Positions 8,006 through 15,200 of a stretch of 64,000 nucleotides of DNA are shown piece by piece. Source of the DNA: Acetobacteraceae bacterium (lineage in GTDB: Bacteria; Pseudomonadota; Alphaproteobacteria; Acetobacterales; Acetobacteraceae); NCBI GenBank assembly GCA_947455205.1, contig CANGNF010000019.1:18057-82056 (forward strand), in the 5' to 3' direction. Each line of letters starts with the position of its first letter. The stretch's first letter is position 1. Both the position numbers and the translations under genes were made by a program. The notes under the pieces are model-generated. The model ran no database searches, was not told where the DNA came from, and saw nothing but the letters and a program-made list of their open reading frames with translations.

Positions 8006-8701
8006 TTATACTTCGTGGCCGAGGGAGCGGCCGGCAAGCCCGTCGAAGGCCGCCAGCAGCCGGGCGCGCCAGGCGTGGACCGGGTCGTCGGCCTCCAGCA
8101 GCTTGAAGTCGCTGACATTGCGCGCCCACATGAAGGCGCCGAAGACGATGTAGTCGGCGTAGTTCGGCGTGGCGCCGCCCAGGAAGTCCTGCTTGCCCAG
8201 GGTGAAGCGCAGCGGGCCGAGCGAGGCGCGGAAGTCCTTCACGGTGGCCTCGCGGTTGGCGACCACGGCTTCCAGGCTCATGCCGAAGCGCTTCTCGCGG
8301 CTCTCGCGGAAGTAGGGCTGGTCCTTGGGGTCCAGCACCTCCCAGATGTCCTTCAGCACCAGCTTGGCGACGCCCAGGTGGACCGTGCTGTCGGCCCAGG
8401 CGCCGATGAAGCGGGCCATGGCGCGGCCGCCCGGGCCGCCGAACAGGCTGGGGCGGTCGGGGTACTGGTCCTCCAGGTGGCAGGCGATGGCCCAGCTGTC
8501 GTGCACCAGCGTGCCGGCGTCCTCGAGGACTGGGACCAGGCCCTGGCCGGTGGCGGCCAGCAGGGGCTTGTCGCTGAAGCGCCAGGGGATGGTTTCCACC
8601 GCCAGCCCCTTGTGCGCCAGCGCCATGCGGATGCGCCAGCAGAACGGGCTGAAGCGCCGGTCCGGGTTGGCCCCGGCCAGGTCGTAGAGCTTGATCGCCA
8701 T
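8006..8701 (-). CDS. Glutathione S-transferase, beta-etherase (LigE/LigF)-like
   Basis: The 231-residue protein starts MAIKLYDLAGANPDRRFSPF; SPFCWRIRMALAHKGL gives the thioredoxin-fold active-site Ser/Cys and resembles the beta-etherase branch of bacterial GSTs. VPVLEDAGTLVHDSWAIA supplies the cis-Pro and the SNAIL-type region. An all-helical C-terminal domain follows. I placed the start at 8701 because the family N-terminus begins there; a longer upstream frame has no conserved content. It is divergent from, and its start region overlaps, the hydrolase locus. It probably cleaves or conjugates ether or aromatic substrates with glutathione; the substrate is inferred only from the branch. Confidence 0.87.
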   Translation of the reverse strand: MAIKLYDLAGANPDRRFSPFCWRIRMALAHKGLAVETIPWRFSDKPLLAATGQGLVPVLEDAGTLVHDSWAIACHLEDQYPDRPSLFGGPGGRAMARFIGAWADSTVHLGVAKLVLKDIWEVLDPKDQPYFRESREKRFGMSLEAVVANREATVKDFRASLGPLRFTLGKQDFLGGATPNYADYIVFGAFMWARNVSDFKLLEADDPVHAWRARLLAAFDGLAGRSLGHEV

Positions 8702-8789
8702 GCCGGGTCCCCCTTCGGTTACTGGCGCAGTGTTGCCGTTGCCGCGGCGCTTGGCCAGAGTGCCGCCCAAGCAACGGGAGGCGGTGGCC

Positions 8790-10658
8790 ATGGCGGCGGG
8801 GATTGCGCGGTTCGAGGTGCTGGCGGTGGCGCCCTTCGCGGCCGGGCGGGATTTCGGCGCCGGCGCCTATGAGCGGGTGACCGGCCTGGCCCACGGCGCG
8901 CTGGACCCGAACGACCCGCGCAATGCCGGCATTGCCGACCTGGCGCTGGCGCCGCGCAACGCGGCAGGCCTGGTGGAATACAGCACGGAAGTGGCGCTGC
9001 TGCGCCCCGCCGACCCCGCCCGCAGCAGCGGCCGCCTGGTGCATGACGTGACCAACCGTGGCCGCAAGCGGGTGATGGGCAACCTGTACGACGCGGTGGT
9101 GGACCCAGCCGCCGCCAATGCGCTGGAGGTGGCCGAGGCCGCCGGCAACGGCATGGGGCTGCGCGCCGGGGCCAGCTACAGCTGGTGCGGCTGGGACCCC
9201 GAGGCGCCGCGCGCCAATGGCAACCTGCGGATGTCGATCCCGGTGATTGAGGGCGTGACCGGCCCGTGCCGGGACGAGTTCGTCTTCGGCACCCGCATCA
9301 CCCCGGCCGACCGGCCGACCGCGCCGCTTTCCTACCCCGCCGTGGTCGCCGCCGGCGGGCGGCTGACGGTGAAGCGCACGCGGGATGGCGCGGCGCGGGA
9401 GGTGGCCTTCGAGTTCGCCGGCGAACGCGCCATCCGGCTGCTGCCGGAGGGCATGGGCTTCGAGCGCGGCAGCATCTACGAGTTCTGGTACACCGCGACA
9501 GGCGCGCGCCCGCTGGGTGTTGGCCTGTGCGCCACGCGGGACCTGGTGGAGTTCCTGCGGCGCGATTCGGCCAGCCCGCTGGCGGCGCACCAGCCGCGCA
9601 CCGTGCTGGCGGTGGGCATCAGCCAGTCCGGGCGCTTCCTGCGGCACTTCATCGGGCTGGGGCTGAACGCGGACAGCGCCGGGCGGCGGGTGTTCGACGG
9701 CGTGCTGACGCATGTGGCCGGGGCCGGGCGGGTGTTCATGAATGAGCGCTTCGCCCAGCCGGACCGCACGGCGTGCTGGCATGAGGATCTCGGCTTCCCC
9801 GAGGCCTGGTTCCCGATTGCGGCGGCGGCGTCGCGCGACCCGATGACCGGCGAGGTGGCCGGGCTGCTGCCGGGGCTGCCGACCGACCCGCTGCTGATGG
9901 AGAGCAACACCTCCACCGAATACTGGCAGAAGGGCGCCTGCCTGGCCCACACCGCGGCCGATGGCAGCGCCGACCTGGCCGAGCACCCCGGCGCCCGGCA
10001 ATACCTGATCGCCGGCACCAAGCACGGCGCGGCGGCCGGGCTGACCACGGCGAAGGGCAACGCCACCAACCCGAACAACCCGCACAACCCCGGCCCGGCG
10101 CTGAGGGCGCTGCTGGAGGCGCTGGCCGCCTGGGTGGAGCACGGCACCGCGCCGCCGCCCTCCCGCGTGCCGCGCCTGGCCGATGGCACGCTGGTGCCGG
10201 CCGAGCAGGTGATCGCGGCCTTCCCGCGCGTGCCCGGCGTGGCGCTGCCGCGCTTCGCCACCCAGGTGGCGCCGGTGGCGGATTGGGTGGCGGGCCGCCA
10301 TGCCGATGCCGGCTGGCGCTCTCTGGTGCCGGCGGTGGATGCCGACGGCAATGAGCGCGCCGGGGTGCGGCTGCCGGACATCGCCGCGCCGCTGGGCAGC
10401 TTTACCGGCTGGAACATGTACGCCGCCGAAGGGCTGGGCGGCGAACTGGCCGACCGCGAGGGCACCTTCCTGGCCTTCCCGGCGCAGCGCGACCCGGCCG
10501 ACCCGCGCGCGCCGCTGGCCGAGCGCTACCCGGACCGCGCCGCCTATGTGGCCGCGGTGCGGGTGGCGGCGGAAGCCCTGGTGCGTGACCGGCTGCTGCT
10601 GGCCGAGGACGCCGCCTGGTTCGTGGCGCGGGCGGAGCGGGAGCCGGCGCTGGGATGA
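8790..10658 (+). CDS. Alpha/beta hydrolase domain protein (PF20091-type), about 620 aa
   Basis: From ATG 8790 (MAAGIARFEVLAVAPF) the protein has 622 residues. The nucleophile elbow is VGISQSGRFLRHF (GxSxSG), mid-protein. The N-terminal third is a beta-rich region (RLVHDVTNRGRKRVMGNL) typical of large secreted-type or cytoplasmic hydrolases of the Abhydrolase_10 group, and LIAGTKHG near residue 410 is likewise conserved in that group. No convincing signal peptide is visible. The start choice rests on the family N-terminus and the GGAGGCGGTGGCC before the ATG; an in-frame upstream ATG at 8691 would overlap the divergent GST gene. The reaction is unknown, probably ester or amide hydrolysis. Confidence 0.8.
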   Translation: MAAGIARFEVLAVAPFAAGRDFGAGAYERVTGLAHGALDPNDPRNAGIADLALAPRNAAGLVEYSTEVALLRPADPARSSGRLVHDVTNRGRKRVMGNLYDAVVDPAAANALEVAEAAGNGMGLRAGASYSWCGWDPEAPRANGNLRMSIPVIEGVTGPCRDEFVFGTRITPADRPTAPLSYPAVVAAGGRLTVKRTRDGAAREVAFEFAGERAIRLLPEGMGFERGSIYEFWYTATGARPLGVGLCATRDLVEFLRRDSASPLAAHQPRTVLAVGISQSGRFLRHFIGLGLNADSAGRRVFDGVLTHVAGAGRVFMNERFAQPDRTACWHEDLGFPEAWFPIAAAASRDPMTGEVAGLLPGLPTDPLLMESNTSTEYWQKGACLAHTAADGSADLAEHPGARQYLIAGTKHGAAAGLTTAKGNATNPNNPHNPGPALRALLEALAAWVEHGTAPPPSRVPRLADGTLVPAEQVIAAFPRVPGVALPRFATQVAPVADWVAGRHADAGWRSLVPAVDADGNERAGVRLPDIAAPLGSFTGWNMYAAEGLGGELADREGTFLAFPAQRDPADPRAPLAERYPDRAAYVAAVRVAAEALVRDRLLLAEDAAWFVARAEREPALG

Positions 10659-10790
10659 TAGCACGCGGCTGGGCCTTGGGCGGAGGCGCTGCCCCATAGA
10701 CCGCCACATCCCGGTGTCGGCGGGCCAGCGGATGCCGCCGCGTAACGCCGGTGGCGTGCTCCCCCGCCGGTTGTCCTTCAGCCCAGGGCG

Positions 10791-10838
10791 GCAGCGGGTT
10801 GCAAAGGCCCGCTGCCCGGGGGCAGCCGATCGGCTGCC
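10791..10838. terminator. Convergent hairpins between hydrolase and TPR genes
   Basis: Two inverted repeats lie between convergent genes. GCAGCGGG (10791-10798) pairs with CCCGCTGC (10808-10815) around a 9-nt loop, and GGCAGCCGATCGGCTGCC (10821-10838) is a perfect 18-bp palindrome. No strong T-tract follows either, so bidirectional termination is likely but not certain. Confidence 0.45.
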
Positions 10839-10843
10839 TGGCG

Positions 10844-12145
10844 TCAGGCCGCCAGCGCCTCGGCCCCCGCCACTGGCAGGCCGACCGGGCCGGCGCGGCG
10901 GGCGGCGACCAGGGCGCGGGCTTCCTCCAGCCGGCCGCTGGCCAGGTAGGCGCGCAGCAGGGTGAACTCCAGCAGGTCCAGCTGGGCGCGGCTGCCGCCG
11001 AAGCGGGCGCGCTCCGCCAGCACCGGCGCCAGGGCGGCGATGGTGCCGGGATGGTCGCCGCGCTCGAACGCGGCGAAGCCGCGCGCGGCCTGGGCCAGGC
11101 CGGGGCCGGCGGGGTAGCGGTCCTCGCGGGCGCGGGTTTCCAACTCGGCGATGCGCGGCTCGGGCGTGCCCTGCACCGCGTCGGCCAGGGCGATGTGCCA
11201 GTCCACATAGGGGAAGCCCGGCTGCGGGAAGGCGCGCTGGCAGAAGGCGTGGACGCGCTGCCAGCGGCTGGCGTCGCGCGGATGCCCAGCCAGTTCCGCG
11301 CGCCAGAGGAAGGCGGTGGCGTCGAACACCTTGACCATGGCCGGGCCGGGATAGTCGTCGGCGGCGAAGGCGTCCTCGAACAGCTGGAAGCCGGCGGCGA
11401 CGTCGCCCCGCTGCAGCAGCACCAGCGCCAGGTGCCAGCTGAGATGGCCGCGCAGCCCGCCCTGGCGCGGATAGCCCGGCAGCCAGCCCTGCAGGAAGGC
11501 CACGGCCTGGTCGTGCTCGCCGTTCTCGTAGTGGAAATGGGCGATGCTGTGCGCCAGCGCGGCGTTGTTCGGCCGGGCGGCCAGGGAGGCCTGCAGACGG
11601 GGCCAGGCCTCAGCCTGGCGGCCGACTTCCGACAGCGCCATGCCGTAATGGGTGTTGAACCACCAGTCGTCGCCGTAGTGCGGCGCCAGGCCGGCCAGGT
11701 AGTCCACCAGTTCCTGCTCGCGCGTGGCGCGGCCGGAGATGGCGATGAGCCCGGTCTGGTTGGCGGCGGTGGTGGCCACCAGCGCGTCGCGCGGCCATTG
11801 CACCAGGTGGGCGCGCACCGCTGCCAGCGCGGCGGCGGCCTGGCCCTGGCCCAGCAGGGCAAAGATGGCGGCCTGGCTCTGGCCGCGTTCATCCAGGCCG
11901 GGCAGGGCGGCGGCCGCGGCCAGCGCCGCCGGGGCGTCCGGATGGGCGCCGAGCTGCAGCGCGCGGGCGCGGACCAGGTGGGCCAGGGCAAAGCCGGGGT
12001 CGGCGGCCAGCGCGCGGTCCAGTGCCGGCAGGGCGCCGGGCCAGTTGGCAAGCAGCAGGTCCTGCGCCTCGCGGAAGGCTGCGGCGGCGGCCTCCGACCG
12101 GGTGCCGAGCGGCAGGCCGTAGCGGTCCTGCTGGGGAATGGCCAT
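10844..12145 (-). CDS. Tetratricopeptide-repeat protein, TTC38-like
   Basis: The 433-residue protein starts MAIPQQDRYGLPLGTRSE and consists almost wholly of helical repeats (for example AHLVRARALQLG, ALAHSIAHFHYENGEHDQAV and HLSWHLALVLLQRGD). DRYGLPLGTRSEAAAAAF followed by DPGFALAHLVRARA matches the opening of the TTC38 family. There are no membrane segments or catalytic motifs. It probably acts as a protein-interaction scaffold in the cytoplasm. The start at 12145 was preferred over longer upstream frames because conserved content begins there. It is divergent from the alcohol dehydrogenase gene. Confidence 0.8.
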   Translation of the reverse strand: MAIPQQDRYGLPLGTRSEAAAAAFREAQDLLLANWPGALPALDRALAADPGFALAHLVRARALQLGAHPDAPAALAAAAALPGLDERGQSQAAIFALLGQGQAAAALAAVRAHLVQWPRDALVATTAANQTGLIAISGRATREQELVDYLAGLAPHYGDDWWFNTHYGMALSEVGRQAEAWPRLQASLAARPNNAALAHSIAHFHYENGEHDQAVAFLQGWLPGYPRQGGLRGHLSWHLALVLLQRGDVAAGFQLFEDAFAADDYPGPAMVKVFDATAFLWRAELAGHPRDASRWQRVHAFCQRAFPQPGFPYVDWHIALADAVQGTPEPRIAELETRAREDRYPAGPGLAQAARGFAAFERGDHPGTIAALAPVLAERARFGGSRAQLDLLEFTLLRAYLASGRLEEARALVAARRAGPVGLPVAGAEALAA

Positions 12146-12266
12146 GGCGTGCCTCCGCATTTTGCCGGCAGCGTGGCGGGGTGGCGCGCGGGTGTCCATG
12201 GCAAAGGCGGATTCCGCCGGGCGGCGTTGCGCGCTACACCTGCGCCACAGACCGGGAGGAACCGCC

Positions 12267-13439
12267 ATGATCACCAGCTATGTCTCGCCGCGCGCCATCC
12301 GCATTGGTGCCGGGGCCGTGCAGCAGGTGGCGGCCGTGCTGGCGCAGTTCGGCCTCAGCCGGCCGCTGGTGGTGACCGACCCCTGGATGGTGAGCAGCGG
12401 CACGGTGGAGAAGGCGCTGGCGCCGCTGCGCGCGGCCGGTCTGGCGCCGGCGGTGTTTTCCGAGACCGTGCCGGACCCGACGGATACCGTGATCGAGGCC
12501 GGGGTGAAGGTGCTGCTGGCCGGCGACTATGACTGCCTGGTCGGCTTCGGCGGTGGCAGCCCGATGGATACCGCCAAGGCCATGGCGATCCTCGCCGCCG
12601 CGCCGGCGGGCGCGAAGATGCGGCAGTTCAAGGTGCCGGCCGCCGCCGATGCCGGGCTGGTGCCGGTGATCTGCATCCCGACCACCGCCGGCACGGGGTC
12701 CGAGGCGACGCGCTTCACGGTGATCACGGATACCGAGACCGACGAGAAGATGCTGATCGCCGGCCTGGGCGCGCTGCCGCTGGCGGCGCTGGTGGACTAC
12801 GAGCTGACCTTCAGCCTGCCGCCGCGGATCACCGCGGATACGGGTATCGACAGCTTCACCCATGCGCTGGAGGCGTTTGTGAGCGCCCGCGCCAACGCGC
12901 AGAGCGACACCTGGGCGCTGAGCGCGATGCGGCTGATCGGGCCGAACCTGCGGACCGCCTACCACCAGCCGAACAACGCGGCGGCGCGGGAGGCGATGAT
13001 GCTGGGCGCGACCCAGGCGGGGCTGGCGTTCAGCAACAGCAGCGTGGCGCTGGTGCATGGCATGAGCCGGCCGATCGGCGCGCATTTCCATGTGGCGCAC
13101 GGGTTGAGCAACGCCATGCTGCTGCCGGCGGTGACGGAATACGGGCTGGAAGCGGCGCTGGACCGCTATGCCGAGGCCGGACGGGCGCTGGGCGTGGCGC
13201 AGCGCGGCGACAGCGACGCCTCGGCCGCTGAGAAGTTGCTGGCCGAACTGCGCGCCTGGAACGACGAGATGAAGGTGCCGACGCCGCAGGGCTACGGCAT
13301 CGACCGCGCCAAGTGGGAAGGGCTGCTGCCGCTGATGGCGGAACAGGCTCTGGCCAGCGGCAGCCCGGGCAACAACCCGCGCGTGCCCGAGGCGGCGGAG
13401 ATCGTGGCGCTGTACCGGAAGGTCTACGCGGGGAACTGA
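12267..13439 (+). CDS. Iron-containing alcohol dehydrogenase
   Basis: The 390-residue protein starts at ATG 12267 after GGGAGGA. The dinucleotide-binding segment VGFGGGSPMDTAKAMAI (residues about 91-107) and IPTTAGTGSEATRF are the group III alcohol dehydrogenase hallmarks. Metal ligands are expected at Asp (DYELTF region), His in TGIDSFTHALEAFVS, and His in MSRPIGAHFHVAHGLSNA. It should oxidise an alcohol or reduce an aldehyde with NAD(P) in the cytoplasm. The physiological alcohol is unknown. A long in-frame upstream extension lacks conserved sequence and overlaps the divergent TPR gene. Confidence 0.92.
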   Translation: MITSYVSPRAIRIGAGAVQQVAAVLAQFGLSRPLVVTDPWMVSSGTVEKALAPLRAAGLAPAVFSETVPDPTDTVIEAGVKVLLAGDYDCLVGFGGGSPMDTAKAMAILAAAPAGAKMRQFKVPAAADAGLVPVICIPTTAGTGSEATRFTVITDTETDEKMLIAGLGALPLAALVDYELTFSLPPRITADTGIDSFTHALEAFVSARANAQSDTWALSAMRLIGPNLRTAYHQPNNAAAREAMMLGATQAGLAFSNSSVALVHGMSRPIGAHFHVAHGLSNAMLLPAVTEYGLEAALDRYAEAGRALGVAQRGDSDASAAEKLLAELRAWNDEMKVPTPQGYGIDRAKWEGLLPLMAEQALASGSPGNNPRVPEAAEIVALYRKVYAGN

Positions 13440-13740
13440 GCGCGGGATCGAGGGCGGGAGCGACCGGGAGAGTCGCTAGGGCCTCATGGCCGGAGCGCGC
13501 GTGCACGACGGCGGGCAGGCTGCGCCCGCGTTGAGCCGGAACGCGCGCCGACTTGGGAAGCCGGCAATGCCTGCACCGCGCCGCATCGCGGCAGCGATGC
13601 TACGCCGGCACCGCGGACGCGAAGGCTGCGGAAGCTGACCCAGGCGGCCCGAAGGGGCCGAGAGCGCGAATGCGCGACGCGGGCCTATGCCCGCGCAAGC
13701 CAAGCCGCCGGATGGCGGCGCCGGCGCCTGAGGCAAAACA
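13440..13740. other. Non-coding stretch with serial small hairpins
   Basis: Between the dehydrogenase stop and the EAL gene's 3' end I see no credible gene. The right half carries consecutive short stems with 4-nt loops: CGGCCC-gaag-GGGCCG (13645-13660), GCGC-gaat-GCGC (13664-13675), CGCGGGC-ctat-GCCCGCG (13678-13695), GCCGCC-ggat-GGCGGC (13704-13719), overlapping a 12-bp palindrome (13717-13728). It may be a repeat element or a structured RNA; nothing more can be said from sequence alone. Confidence 0.5.
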
Positions 13741-13779
13741 GCTTAGTTTCATGCCCGCAAAGCGGGCATGAAACTAAGC
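13741..13779. terminator. Strong bidirectional hairpin terminator overlapping a stop codon
   Basis: GCTTAGTTTCATGCCCGC (13741-13758) and its exact complement (13762-13779) flank a 3-nt AAA loop, giving an 18-bp perfect stem. The AT-rich outer part (GCTTAGTTT and AAACTAAGC) and the GC-rich inner part fit a bidirectional intrinsic terminator. It overlaps the stop codon of the EAL gene on the minus strand. Confidence 0.65.
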
Positions 13780-14982
13780 GGGTTGCCGGCCGCGCCAGCT
13801 GGCCCACCAAGCGCTCAGCGCCTCGGACGGCAGCGGGCGGCCGACGATGAAGCCCTGGGCGTGGTCGATCCCCATGCCGCGCACCAGCGACCACAGCCGC
13901 AGGTCGGAAACGCCCTCGGCGATGATCAACTGGCCGCGGCGATGCGCGGCACGGACCAGGCGGCGGACCTCGCGGCGGGCGCGGGCGTCCTCGGGCAGGT
14001 TCATCACCAGGCTGCGGTCCAGCTTGAAGCCGGCGAAGGGCAGGTGGAAGAAGCGCTCGCGCTCATCGTTCAGGATGATGTCGTCCAGCAGCACGCCGTA
14101 GCCGGCGGCGCGCAGCCGCGCCAGGGCGCGGCGCAGGGTGGAGACATCGCGGACCTCGGTGGTCTCGGTCAGCTCGATGGAGACCTGGCAGGGCCGCAGG
14201 CCGGACCGGCGCAGCGCCTTGTGCAGCCAGCTGACCAGGTCGTGCTGCAGCAGCAGCGCCAGCGGCAGGTTGATCGACACCCCCATGCCAAGCTCGCCGC
14301 TGAGACGGCCCAGCTCGGCCCCGGCGCGGGAAGCGACGACGACGGACAGCGCGCGGGCCAGGCCGGATCGCTCGGCCAGCGGCATGAAGGCGTCCGGCGG
14401 CACCGGCACGGATTGGCGCTGCCAGCGCGCCAGGGCCTCCACCATCATCGGCCGGCGGTCGCGCAGGCGCACCACCGGCTGGTAGCGCACGATGATCTCG
14501 CCACGGGTCAGGCCGGCGGCCAGGTCGGCGGCGGCGGCATTGGGCAGGCTGGGGGTCTTCGGCTTCGGCCTGCCGGAGGGGCCGCCACGGTCATGGGTCA
14601 TGGCATGCGCCAGCGGGCCGGCTTCGGCCGGAAGCGCCGACATGTACCGCGGCAGCGCGGCGTGGTCGGAGGAGACGACGAAAAGGGAGGTTCGCGCACT
14701 TGGTTCAGCCAGGGTCGCCAGCAGGTGGGGCCAGCTGGCGCCGGCAGCCGCCGGGTCCGCGACCAGGTGATGCGGGCCAAGGCCGGGGCCGGCCAGCCGG
14801 GCCAGGGCTTCCCGCCCGCTGCGGGCAAAGGTGGGGGCAGGGCCGCGCAGGGTGCGGACGGCGGCGGAAGCGGCACTGATGACGGCAGGGTCGCGCGCCA
14901 GCACGAGCACCTTGTCGGCCCGCTTGCGCAACTCCTTGCCTCTGCCGGCCGGGCCTGCTGCCCCGGCTGCTTCCAGATCCAC
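13774..14982 (-). CDS. EAL-domain protein with degenerate loop 6
   Basis: The 402-residue protein from a GTG start has an N-terminal receiver-like region (KVLVLARDPAVISAA to FVVSSD, residues about 24-106) without a clear phospho-acceptor, then an EAL phosphodiesterase fold. Conserved positions seen: EAL (182-184), Asn238 (SINLP), Glu270 (ELTET), Asp300-Asp301, Lys320 (KLDRSL), Glu356 (AEGV), Gln377 (QGF). Loop 6, normally DFGTGYSSL after the first Asp, is replaced by DDIILNDERERFF, and the second Glu of AEGVE is Ser. It should bind cyclic di-GMP, but hydrolysis may be lost. An AT-rich upstream region (15021-15090) probably holds the promoter. Confidence 0.83.
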   Translation of the reverse strand: MDLEAAGAAGPAGRGKELRKRADKVLVLARDPAVISAASAAVRTLRGPAPTFARSGREALARLAGPGLGPHHLVADPAAAGASWPHLLATLAEPSARTSLFVVSSDHAALPRYMSALPAEAGPLAHAMTHDRGGPSGRPKPKTPSLPNAAAADLAAGLTRGEIIVRYQPVVRLRDRRPMMVEALARWQRQSVPVPPDAFMPLAERSGLARALSVVVASRAGAELGRLSGELGMGVSINLPLALLLQHDLVSWLHKALRRSGLRPCQVSIELTETTEVRDVSTLRRALARLRAAGYGVLLDDIILNDERERFFHLPFAGFKLDRSLVMNLPEDARARREVRRLVRAAHRRGQLIIAEGVSDLRLWSLVRGMGIDHAQGFIVGRPLPSEALSAWWASWRGRQPA

Positions 14983-15001
14983 CTGGATTTCCCACTGCTG
15001 T

Positions 15002-15090
15002 GTCGCGCCCCGTTAGGGGCGTGCGACTTATTAACACATGTTTCGCGTTTTCAAACCGTCTGACAAAGTTGAGATACGGATCAAAGACGG
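15002..15090 (-). promoter_or_regulatory. AT-rich promoter region with hairpin upstream of the EAL gene
   Basis: In a very GC-rich chromosome, 15021-15090 is conspicuously AT-rich and lies just upstream of the EAL start on the minus strand. Between it and the start codon is a stem GTCGC-GCCCC / GGGGC-(gt)-GCGAC (15002-15027) that would sit in the 5' UTR. I cannot fix -35/-10 elements with certainty. Confidence 0.3.
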
Positions 15091-15200
15091 AACAAATCCT
15101 TACCCCACCGGTGCCGCCCCGGAGCGCGAAGCCGAAAGGCAGGCCAACCGTGACGTTCCGGTGACGCCGCCGTGAAGTCACAGCTTCGCGAGCTTTCCGT

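Noticed and set aside
7527..10709. A 1060-codon minus-strand open frame
   Set aside because: It runs through two well-recognised genes in other frames (the hydrolase and a glutathione transferase) and shows no domain of its own.
13440..13740. CRISPR array or tRNA-like cluster in the hairpin region
   Set aside because: The stems differ in sequence and there are no direct repeats with uniform spacers and no cloverleaf.
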